A stretch of 5,304 nt of DNA from JBHIBA01 sp046758845 (GTDB lineage Bacteria > UBA8248 > JACPRG01 > G963555815), in NCBI GenBank assembly GCA_046758845.1, contig JBHIBA010000323.1, positions 1 to 5,304 on the forward strand, read 5' to 3'. The notes beneath the pieces are model-generated. The model was not told the DNA's origin. It did no database searches and saw nothing but the letters and a program-made list of their open reading frames with translations. Shown here piece by piece: positions 1 through 4,738 of this stretch. Both the position numbers and the translations under genes were made by a program. Numbering within the stretch: the stretch's first letter is position 1; each line of letters starts with the position of its first letter.

Positions 1-26
1 GAGTGCGGCCCTTCAGGGCCGCACTC
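1..26. repeat. Perfect 11-bp inverted repeat (hairpin)
   Basis: The arms GAGTGCGGCCC (1-11) and GGGCCGCACTC (16-26) are perfect reverse complements around a TTCA loop. No T tract follows, so it is not a classic intrinsic terminator on this strand. It could be a REP-like intergenic palindrome or the end of an upstream transcript. The window edge hides what lies to its left. Confidence 0.75.
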
Positions 27-42
27 TATCGCGAAACGAAAG

Positions 43-95
43 TTTTGCGGGGGGGTGTGGGGGGGCGCCTTTCAAAAAGCGCCCCCCGCAGAAAA
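43..95. repeat. G-rich/C-rich stem-loop in the coxG leader
   Basis: GGGGGGCGC (60-68) pairs perfectly with GCGCCCCCC (79-87) around a ten-base loop. An alternative left arm, TTTTGCGGGGGG (43-54), can pair with the same C run plus the following GCAGAAAA (88-95), with one bulged base. Two left arms therefore compete for one right arm. The structure ends about 20 nt before the coxG ribosome binding site. A role in expression is possible, but nothing here proves it. Confidence 0.5.
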
Positions 96-113
96 CAAAA
101 GCGACTCTCTCAT

Positions 114-119
114 AGGAGG
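114..119 (+). promoter_or_regulatory. Ribosome binding site fixing the coxG start
   Basis: A perfect AGGAGG lies six bases before a TTG codon at 126. The open frame runs upstream to position 3, but that stretch reads through both hairpins and gives a low-complexity basic peptide unlike the family. This site therefore argues for TTG-126 as the start. Confidence 0.8.
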
Positions 120-125
120 CCGCCA

Positions 126-569
126 TTGAACGTCCGGGGAATCCACAAATTCGAGGTGGACAAACAGGCCCTGTGGGACCTGCTGATGGACACCGACGCT
201 TTGGCGGCGACCATCCCGGGCTGCCAGCGCCTGACGGAGACCGCACCCAGCGTCTTTGAGGCCAAACTGAACGTCGGCGTGGCGCCGGTGAAAGGCGAGT
301 TCTCCGGGTCGGTGAAGATGGAGGACCTGAACCCGCCCAGCGGCTACCGGCTCATCGTCGAGGGGAGCGGGGCGCCGGGGTTCCTCAAGGGGACGACCGA
401 CGTGAGGCTTGAATCCGACGGCGAGAACACCGTCATGCACGTCGATGGGGAAGTCCAAGTAGGGGGCGTCATCGCAGGCGTCGGACAGCGGATGCTCGGG
501 GGCGTCGCGAAGCTCTTGATGGGTCAGTTCTTCAAGGCCCTGGAAAAGCAACTTGCCCAGCGAGGCTGA
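126..569 (+). CDS. coxG: CoxG-like SRPBCC protein (carbon monoxide dehydrogenase subunit G family)
   Basis: This encodes a 147-residue protein of the CoxG branch of the SRPBCC/START-like fold. In known cox operons CoxG is an accessory protein linked to assembly or membrane recruitment of the molybdenum hydroxylase, not a catalytic subunit. What is seen: an N-terminal GIHKFEVDKQALWDLLMD stretch, the family signature IPGC at residues 30-33, a VAPVKGEFSG strand region (about 52-61) and a glycine-rich C-terminal amphipathic helix (GGVIAGVGQRMLGGVAKLL, then FFKALEKQL). It is the short form, without a long linker or membrane anchor. The start is TTG, chosen for its perfect AGGAGG and the family-like N-terminus. 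Only 20 nt separate its stop from the CoxM gene, which implies one operon. Family assignment is firm; the precise role is inferred from homologues. Confidence 0.88.
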   Translation: MNVRGIHKFEVDKQALWDLLMDTDALAATIPGCQRLTETAPSVFEAKLNVGVAPVKGEFSGSVKMEDLNPPSGYRLIVEGSGAPGFLKGTTDVRLESDGENTVMHVDGEVQVGGVIAGVGQRMLGGVAKLLMGQFFKALEKQLAQRG

Positions 570-589
570 TTTGCGTCCATTGGAAAACC

Positions 590-1450
590 ATGAAGCCGGT
601 TAATTTCGTCTATTTCGATCCGGCAACGACGGACGAAGCCGTCGCCCTTCTGGCCCGGTACGGAGAGGATGCCAAGCTCCTGGCGGGAGGCCAAAGCCTG
701 ATCCCTCTGATGAACTTTCGGCTCGCCCGTCCGAAGGTCATCATCGACATCAATCGGATCGAAGCGCTGGACTACATCCAGGAGGAAGATGGGTCCCTGA
801 GGATCGGCGCGCTCACCCGGGACCGAACGGTTGAGACCTCTCCCCTGGTCCGGGAAAAGTGCCCTTTCTTGGTGAGGGCCTCCTCCCTGGTGGGCCACTT
901 GCAGATCCGAAACCGCAGCACGATCGGCGGGGCCAGCGCTCAGGCTGACCCGGCGGGAGAGGTGATCGCGGCCCTGAAGGGCCTGGACGCCATCTTTGTC
1001 ATCCGCGGTTCAGGCGGCGAGCGGACGGAAAGGGCGGAGGATTTCTTCGTCACGTATCTCACCACCGCGCTGGACCCGACGGAGATGATCACGGAGGTCC
1101 GCGTTCCCGTTCAGCCGCCGGGGATCCTCTTCGCCTTCGAGGAGGTGGCCCGCCGGCATGGGGACTTCGCCATCTGCGGCGTGGGCGCGAATGTTCACCT
1201 GGACCCTTCGGGGAGGATCGAAGACGCGAGCATTTGCATGTGCGGGGCCGGCCCCACCCCTCTGCGGGCGCCCGAGGCGGAGGAGATGCTCGAGGGGGAA
1301 AAGCCCAATGAGAAGCTGCTCAGGGCCGTGAGTGAGCGGGCCGCCGAGGAGGCGGACCCGGACGAGGACGTCCACGCCACGGTCGAATACCGCCGGGAAC
1401 TCGTGCGCGTCTTGACCCGGCGGGCGCTGACGAAAGCGCTCAGCGCGTAA
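590..1450 (+). CDS. coxM: FAD-binding subunit M of a xanthine dehydrogenase/CO dehydrogenase-family hydroxylase
   Basis: This encodes a 286-residue FAD-binding medium subunit. In this family it takes electrons from the 2Fe-2S subunit and passes them to a quinone, NAD or another acceptor. Seen: the N-terminal FAD-binding domain with AGGQSLIP at 32-39, then NFRLARPKVIIDIN (42-55), the second flavin-contact motif TIGGASAQADPAGE at 111-124 (usually TIGG-S-x-A-H-A-D-P-A-A/G-E; here Gln replaces the usual His), and RRHGDFAICGVGA at 188-200, which opens the C-terminal CO dehydrogenase flavoprotein domain. Length matches the family (about 270-300). The ATG at 590 begins the usual M-K-P-x-x-F-x-Y sequence, with only a weak purine-rich site upstream. 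It sits between CoxG and CoxS in the same orientation. The substrate cannot be told from this subunit, so 'CO dehydrogenase' names the family, not a proven reaction. Confidence 0.93.
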   Translation: MKPVNFVYFDPATTDEAVALLARYGEDAKLLAGGQSLIPLMNFRLARPKVIIDINRIEALDYIQEEDGSLRIGALTRDRTVETSPLVREKCPFLVRASSLVGHLQIRNRSTIGGASAQADPAGEVIAALKGLDAIFVIRGSGGERTERAEDFFVTYLTTALDPTEMITEVRVPVQPPGILFAFEEVARRHGDFAICGVGANVHLDPSGRIEDASICMCGAGPTPLRAPEAEEMLEGEKPNEKLLRAVSERAAEEADPDEDVHATVEYRRELVRVLTRRALTKALSA

Positions 1451-1508
1451 GGCCGGCGTCCCCGATCCCCAGAAACTTATCATCGCTGGATGCAGGAGAC
1501 CGCCCGCG

Positions 1509-1994
1509 ATGGCTGAACTCAAAACGGTCACCCTTCGAATTAACGGGAAGTCCTACAGCGCGGACGTCGAGCCCCGAAAACTCCTGGCGGACTTCATCCG
1601 GGAAGACGCGGGACTCACGGGGACGCACATCGGTTGTGAGCACGGCGTCTGCGGGGCATGTACGGTGCTGATGGATGGATGGGGCGTCCGGTCCTGTCTG
1701 ACTTTCGCGGTGACCGCCAACGGCCGTGAGATCCTGACGGTAGAGGGGCTTTCCGACGGCGAGAACCTTCACCCCCTCCAGGTTGCCTTTCGCGAGCACC
1801 ACGCCCTTCAGTGCGGTTTTTGCACGCCGGGAGTCTTGATGGCGGCCTACGAGTTTCTCTCCCTGAACCCCGATCCCACCCCCGAAGAGGCCCGCGAGGC
1901 CGTAGCCGGAAACCTTTGCCGCTGCACCGGCTACGCTCCCATCGTCAAAGCCGTCTGCGCCGCGGCCGAGTCGATTAGAGAATCAAAGTCATAA
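1509..1994 (+). CDS. coxS: 2Fe-2S subunit S of a xanthine dehydrogenase/CO dehydrogenase-family hydroxylase
   Basis: This encodes a 161-residue small subunit carrying both iron-sulfur clusters that link the molybdenum site to FAD. The plant-type ferredoxin domain has the cluster cysteines C43, C48, C51 and C63 in CEHGVCGAC followed by RSC. The C-terminal [2Fe-2S]-binding domain has C102 and C105 in QCGFCTPG, and C137 and C139 in NLCRCTGY. All eight ligands are present and the length is normal, so the protein should be functional. The start has a clear AGGAG (1494-1498) ten bases upstream. The gene follows coxM after 58 nt. Its TAA stop overlaps an ATG (TAATG) where the large subunit would normally begin, but no coxL follows. 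The product would need a large subunit encoded elsewhere. Confidence 0.95.
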   Translation: MAELKTVTLRINGKSYSADVEPRKLLADFIREDAGLTGTHIGCEHGVCGACTVLMDGWGVRSCLTFAVTANGREILTVEGLSDGENLHPLQVAFREHHALQCGFCTPGVLMAAYEFLSLNPDPTPEEAREAVAGNLCRCTGYAPIVKAVCAAAESIRESKS

Positions 1995-2026
1995 TGTCGG
2001 TTAGCCGCCTCGGCGCTCACTATTGA
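1994..2026 (+). pseudogene. Possible vestige of the coxL (molybdopterin subunit) start
   Basis: An ATG overlaps the coxS stop as TAATG, the usual arrangement for translational coupling to the large subunit. It reads MSVSRLGAHY and then meets TGA. The short peptide is compatible with the variable N-terminus of large subunits, but ten residues cannot prove homology. The downstream sequence shows no CoxL motif in any frame I checked. This is an inference from position and spacing; a chance ATG is the main alternative. Confidence 0.3.
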
Positions 2027-2338
2027 AGCCTGCATAAAGAACGCCCTCAACGCAGCACGTCCGGAAGGGGAGTGGAACGGCCGAAAGTCCAGAGGAATTC
2101 CGAGGATTTCCCAACCGGATCTTTCTTTCGGGCGGGTACACTTCGGCTTCGCTCAGTGCAGGCTCCGCGCCGCCCCTACACCCGATCTGCCCCGCCCACG
2201 TAGGGGCCGGTCTCTGTACCGGCCCGTTGCCGTCGGTAGGCCATTTCAAATGCAGGGACTAATAAATTCGCCCTGGAGGAGACACCTTTTCGAAGGATTT
2301 TTCTTCCGGGGAAACTTTCTCCAACCATACACTTTTCC
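1995..2338. other. Non-coding convergent intergenic region with REP-like repeats
   Basis: This stretch lies between the coxS stop and the end of the convergent monooxygenase gene. I find no reading frame in it that resembles a protein. Its main content is the REP-like pair at 2130-2225. A weak hairpin, CCTT-TTCG-AAGG (2285-2296), is followed by a short T run (2298-2302) and could end + strand transcription, but its stem is only four base pairs. Confidence 0.6.
2130..2225. repeat. Pair of inverted REP-like palindromes with GTAG feet (BIME-like)
   Basis: The right element (+) is GTAGG (2200-2204) leading into the arms GGGCCGGT (2204-2211) and ACCGGCCC (2218-2225). The left element (-) reads GTAGGGGCGG from 2179 and closes with the complementary arm at 2130-2135. 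The two GTAGGGGC feet (2172-2179 in complement, and 2200-2207) form a perfect 8-bp inverted repeat with 20 nt between them. GTAG is the known 5' foot of many REP sequences mobilised by RAYT transposases. Two REPs in opposite orientation match a BIME. The left element has a long, imperfect inner part. Confidence 0.6.
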
Positions 2339-3490
2339 TCAACTGACGCACGCCGAGACCTCTGTCCTAAAGTGGGGCATCACTTCTTTGGCGAAGAGCT
2401 CGAGGTTCTTCACCGTGAGGTCCTGCGGCAAACTTCCAAAGTGAAGCAGGACGATCAAGAGGCCGAGACCCGTTTCCTTCTGACACTCGCGGAGCCGGTC
2501 TCGGACGGTCGACGCGCTCCCAACGATGATCATGCCCCTCTCGTCAAGGTCTCGCGGGTCATAGTGCACATCGCCCACCTTCTTGTCCCCCATGACGCGG
2601 GCCATGGACTTCTCGGTGAGGTAGCCGGGCGGGAAAAACTGTAGGAGAGGACGTTTGAGGAGCTTGTTGAAAAGGAAATCGATGTGAGGCGTCGCCTCCT
2701 CCCAGGCCTTCTCATCGGTGTCGGCGACGTAAATGGGAACCGCCCATCCCAACTGCTCGGGCGGGGCCTCGTAGGCGAAATTCTGGGCCTGAACCTTATA
2801 CTCCTCAAGGATGCGCTTCACCGTCGAGAAGGGACTGAACACCTGCATGTACGGATACCGCCGCTCCGCCGCGAAGGTGATGGTCTCCACGCTCCCCTGG
2901 GAGGGCAGCCAGACGGGGGGATGGGGCTCTTGGTAGGGACGCGGCCAGGTGTTCACGTATCGGAAGTGATAGTGCCTGCCCTCGAAGGCGAACGGCCCCG
3001 TTTCCGTCCAGGCGCGCAGGATGAGGTCGTGGGCCTCGTAGAACCTATCCCGCGACGTGGTGGGGTCCATGCTGAAAGAGATGTACTCGTCGCCGACGCC
3101 CCGCACGAACCCCGAGATGATGCGTCCCTTGGTGATCACGTCGAGCATCGCCACTTCCTCCGCCACCCGGAGGGGGTGATTCCGAAGGCAGATGGCGTTG
3201 CCCAGGATGGCGATCTTCGCGCGGGAGGTCCGCCTCGCCAGGGCCGCAGCCATGATGTTGGGAGAGGGCATGGTGCCGTAGCACGTCTGATGGTGCTCGT
3301 TGACGCAAATGCCGTCATAGCCCAACCGGTCGGCCAGCTCGAACACGTCCAGGTAATCGTTGTAGAGTGTGTGGCCCACTTCGGGGTCGTACAGGGAATT
3401 GGGGATGGTGGCCCAGGAGGTCCCGTAAGTCTTCACATAGTCCTCGGGCATGTACGGATAGGGCATCAGGTGGAAGAAGTAGAACTGCAT
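2339..3490 (-). CDS. Luciferase-like (LLM class) flavin-dependent monooxygenase
   Basis: This encodes a 383-residue protein of the bacterial luciferase-like monooxygenase family (TIM-barrel, reduced FMN or F420 dependent, cytoplasmic). Seen: an N-terminal MQFYFFHLMPYPYMPEDY segment, LADRLGYDGICVNEHH at 52-67 with the family's N-E-H-H motif, PSPNIMAAALARRTSRAKIAILGN (about 76-98), and the flavin-site region HPLRVAEEVAMLDVITKGRI (105-124) followed by SGFVRGVG (126-133). AHDLILRAWTE (153-163) and RPYQEPHPPVWLPSQGS (184-200) are also typical. Length is normal for this subgroup. GGAG six bases before the ATG supports the start. It is convergent with the coxGMS cluster, with a 344-nt gap, and preceded by a 793-nt gene-free leader region. 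The substrate is unknown; relatives oxidise alkanesulfonates, aldehydes or other small organics. A link to the neighbouring hydroxylase is inference only. Confidence 0.92.
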   Translation of the reverse strand: MQFYFFHLMPYPYMPEDYVKTYGTSWATIPNSLYDPEVGHTLYNDYLDVFELADRLGYDGICVNEHHQTCYGTMPSPNIMAAALARRTSRAKIAILGNAICLRNHPLRVAEEVAMLDVITKGRIISGFVRGVGDEYISFSMDPTTSRDRFYEAHDLILRAWTETGPFAFEGRHYHFRYVNTWPRPYQEPHPPVWLPSQGSVETITFAAERRYPYMQVFSPFSTVKRILEEYKVQAQNFAYEAPPEQLGWAVPIYVADTDEKAWEEATPHIDFLFNKLLKRPLLQFFPPGYLTEKSMARVMGDKKVGDVHYDPRDLDERGMIIVGSASTVRDRLRECQKETGLGLLIVLLHFGSLPQDLTVKNLELFAKEVMPHFRTEVSACVS

Positions 3491-3661
3491 GAGGGTCTCC
3501 GTTCACAAAGGCGTTGGCCAAATCCGTTCGCGGAGTTTTACGAAGGAAGAATATGCTAAGACATTTCAACGAATCTGAAAACCTGCGATGTCGCACAAGG
3601 TCATCTTGAAATTCCCCGCTCACCGAAGAAGAGCTGACGCTCATTCTCGGAGAAACTGCCT

Positions 3662-3696
3662 GCGGGGGGGGACAGGGTCATCGACCCACGCCCCGC
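3662..3696. repeat. GC-rich stem-loop upstream of the monooxygenase gene
   Basis: GCGGGG (3662-3667) pairs with CCCCGC (3691-3696). Inside it, GGGTC (3675-3679) pairs with GACCC (3683-3687) around a three-base loop. There is an unpaired internal loop and no following T run, so terminator function is not supported. It would lie in the 5' leader of any long transcript entering the monooxygenase gene from the - strand. Confidence 0.4.
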
Positions 3697-3737
3697 CTTG
3701 CAACGGGCACCCCCTTCCCGTGTGCGGACGAAACCGG

Positions 3738-3800
3738 TTAACCAATTGATATTCGTTGGGTTCCCTCTTTGGCTTTGTTTCGTACTTTTTTTAGTGTTCC
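3738..3800 (+). repeat. AT-rich imperfect direct repeat, copy 1
   Basis: This copy begins TTAACCAATTGATATT (3738-3753) and contains TTTGGCTTTGTTTC (3768-3781), then a T-rich tail ending near TTCC. Copy 2 at 4035-4090 has the same blocks in the same order, with two mismatches in the first and one in the second. AACCAA (3740-3745) can pair with TTGG-G-TT downstream, placing TTGATATT in a loop. Confidence 0.5.
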
Positions 3801-3890
3801 CTGCCCTCGCGTGTAAACTCGCCCCTCTTTCCCTCGCGGAACCGCCGACCGGCGCGCGAATCCGGGGCGCAGGGGCGCCCCACGGGCGGC

Positions 3891-3979
3891 TTGGGGTCGG
3901 TGACCTCTCGGGGTCGGTGACCTCTTGGGGTCGGCGACCTCTTGTCCACCCATGCCCCTCTTGGCCACCCATGGAAAAG
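3891..3979 (+). repeat. Tandem repeat: three 17-nt units followed by two related 19-nt units
   Basis: Three head-to-tail copies start at 3891, 3908 and 3925. The consensus is TTGGGGTCGGTGACCTC, with one change in copy 2 (C for T at the second base) and one in copy 3 (C for T at the eleventh). Each holds the small palindrome GGTC-GGT-GACC. Two 19-nt units follow (3942-3960 and 3961-3979) that share TTG and CCACCCATG. The junction motif CCTCT(T/C)G recurs at 3904, 3921, 3938 and 3957. A 17-nt period rotates through all reading frames, which argues against a coding repeat. Confidence 0.85.
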
Positions 3980-3988
3980 CCAGAACGG

Positions 3989-4003
3989 GCAGGGCAAATG
4001 CCA
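3989..4003 (-). promoter_or_regulatory. Possible sigma-54 (-24/-12) promoter
   Basis: Read on the - strand, the site is TGGCATTTGCCCTGC. Against the sigma-54 consensus TGGCAC-N5-TTGC it has the invariant GG and GC at exact spacing and two mismatches elsewhere. It points toward the monooxygenase gene, whose start is about 500 nt away, so it would give a long leader through the tandem repeat. No activator gene is in the window. A chance match is possible. Confidence 0.3.
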
Positions 4004-4025
4004 GTTGGACCCGCCGAAAGCCAAA

Positions 4026-4090
4026 AGCCAAAACTTAACCCATTGATTTTTAAGGACGTTTTGGCTTCGTTTCTTCATTTTTAATCTTTC
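4026..4090 (+). repeat. AT-rich imperfect direct repeat, copy 2, folding into a hairpin
   Basis: TTAACCCATTGATTTT (4035-4050) and TTTGGCTTCGTTTC (4060-4073) match copy 1 at 3738-3800. AGCCAAAACTTAA (4026-4038) can pair with TTAAG (4050-4054) and TTTTGGCT (4059-4066), giving 13 base pairs with a four-base bulge and an 11-base loop containing ATTGAT. Just upstream, GCCAAAA is repeated in tandem on the + strand. Confidence 0.55.
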
Positions 4091-4183
4091 CGCCCATCCC
4101 CCGGTCAACCAAGATGCTCAAGACAAATATAAACGAAACTATAGCGAAAGTCAACCCTCGGCCCTGCAAAATTTTCGGGTGAG

Positions 4184-4214
4184 GCGGTGAACCTTAAACG
4201 AGCAGTTCCACCGC
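4184..4214. repeat. Stem-loop downstream of the lipoprotein gene
   Basis: GCGGTGAAC (4184-4192) pairs with GTT-C-CACCGC (4205-4214) with one bulged base and a 12-base loop. It lies about 70 nt beyond the lipoprotein stop on the - strand. No strong T run follows in that direction, so a terminator role is only possible. Confidence 0.35.
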
Positions 4215-4283
4215 GTTCTGGAGTCAAATTCACGATTCAAGACCTGACCCCAACCGCTGCGAGATCGGCGCACTTGGCGGGGA

Positions 4284-4562
4284 TCATGTCTTTCGGTATG
4301 ATTTATATTCATTTACGCAATCTCTATAGCCCTCGTGCCAGCCTGCCGTATATTCTTTGTCATATTCCCAAAGATTCCAGTCACGAACCCATCTATAGTA
4401 GGGACGACCCGCAGCATTGTATCCTGAGACGCAACCGTCTGAATATCCCCGTCGCCAATCTGGTGGACCACTTGGAATAGATCCGATAGGTCGCGTGCAG
4501 CCAGCGAGCATGAGTGTTACGAGATAGATTATGCTGAGCGTGAAATCGATTGGGTTCTTCAC
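4284..4562 (-). CDS. Small predicted lipoprotein of unknown function
   Basis: This encodes a 92-residue protein from a GTG start. MKN, a hydrophobic segment (about 7-20) and the lipobox LAGC (19-22) predict lipid attachment at C22 and a mature part of 71 residues, outside the cytoplasmic membrane. The mature part is rich in Trp, Tyr, Gly and charged residues. It has two similar motifs, GYSDGCVSG (39-47) and GWHEGYRDC (74-82), and only two other cysteines, C44 and C82, which could form a disulfide. I know of small lipoproteins with a similar G-Y-x-x-G-C-x-S-G / G-W-x-x-G-Y-x-x-C layout but cannot name the family. The frame is open further upstream to an ATG at 4640, but that part reads through the REP palindrome. 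GTG-4562 gives a proper signal peptide and has a purine-rich site upstream. Base composition is more AT-rich than in the cox genes, which suggests separate ancestry. Confidence 0.75.
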   Translation of the reverse strand: MKNPIDFTLSIIYLVTLMLAGCTRPIGSIPSGPPDWRRGYSDGCVSGYNAAGRPYYRWVRDWNLWEYDKEYTAGWHEGYRDCVNEYKSYRKT

Positions 4563-4567
4563 AATTT

Positions 4568-4575
4568 CTTCCCCC
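4568..4575 (-). promoter_or_regulatory. Probable ribosome binding site of the lipoprotein gene
   Basis: The - strand reads GGGGGAAG five bases before the GTG at 4562. It is not a canonical AGGAGG, but it is purine-rich and well placed. Together with the signal peptide, it favours GTG over the upstream ATG. Confidence 0.45.
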
Positions 4576-4587
4576 GCGTTCAACGCC

Positions 4588-4617
4588 GGGTGCCACTGGC
4601 GGCTTGCCCGCCAGTGC
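4588..4617 (+). repeat. REP-like palindrome, 3' side of the transposase
   Basis: The 30-nt element has stem arms CACTGGCGG (4594-4602) and CCGCCAGTG (4608-4616) with the loop CTTGC, preceded by the foot GGGTGC. It differs at a single base from the reverse complement of the element at 5232-5261. It lies 22 nt beyond the restored stop of the transposase and 25 nt before the lipoprotein start. Confidence 0.85.
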
Positions 4618-4639
4618 CGCATCTTTCCTTTCCATTTCA

Positions 4640-4738
4640 TCAGGAAATTCCACGGACCTTCGGAAAATCCGGTTCTCGTGGCTCATCTGGCACATGGTAG
4701 TGCCTCCAGCTCGACCACTTCCACTGGCCCGGCCTCTC
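4640..4738 (-). pseudogene. Out-of-frame C-terminal tail of the transposase
   Basis: In the next - strand frame, starting at GAG (4738-4736), the sequence reads ERPGQWKWSSWRHYHVPDEP and continues to a TGA at 4642-4640. The W-x-W-S-S block after an E-R-P is typical of the end of RAYT proteins of this type, directly following N-P-V-R-x-G. Removing one G from the five-G run at 4745-4749 would join the two parts into a protein of about 190 residues. Confidence 0.8.

Larger units (their letters stand above)
3491..4283. other. Structured intergenic region without a convincing gene
   Basis: Several open frames cross this stretch, but none has a family-like protein or good initiation. They run through the 17-nt tandem repeat, whose length is not a multiple of three. 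The region mixes very GC-rich segments (about 3660-3730 and 3840-3960) with AT-rich islands (about 3738-3800 and 4026-4140). It holds a GC-rich stem-loop, a tandem repeat, two imperfect direct repeats and a sigma-54-like site, each listed separately. Confidence 0.65.

Noticed and set aside
3..125. Start of the first gene at the ATG near position 3
   Set aside because: The extra residues are translated from two hairpins and G/C runs and do not look like CoxG. The TTG at 126 has a perfect ribosome binding site and gives a family-like N-terminus.
2285..2302. Intrinsic terminator for the cox cluster
   Set aside because: The stem is only four base pairs and lies almost 300 nt after coxS; it is noted in the intergenic entry but not supported as a feature.
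2684..3559. Long + strand open frame (291 residues) opposite the monooxygenase gene
   Set aside because: It is the antisense shadow of a well-supported family protein, with His/Val/Gly/Arg-rich content typical of an antisense frame in GC-rich DNA.
3530..3600. Sigma-70 promoter just before the monooxygenase gene
   Set aside because: Candidate boxes such as TTGAAA and TAGCAT have poor matches or wrong spacing, so I cannot support a call.
3891..3979. CRISPR array
   Set aside because: The units are contiguous with no unique spacers, the repeats are only 17-19 nt, and there are no cas genes.
3601..4108. Overlapping open frames with repeats such as VTDP and SPTP
   Set aside because: They come from the 17-nt tandem repeat read in different frames. 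There is no ribosome binding site, no recognisable domain, and the unit is not a multiple of three.
4187..4480. + strand open frame of 97 residues
   Set aside because: It is antisense to the lipoprotein gene, which has a signal peptide, lipobox and duplicated motif. The + frame shows none of these.
4563..4640. Extension of the lipoprotein to the ATG at 4640
   Set aside because: It would translate the REP palindrome and put the signal peptide in the middle of the protein. The TGATG overlap with the transposase stop is probably chance.
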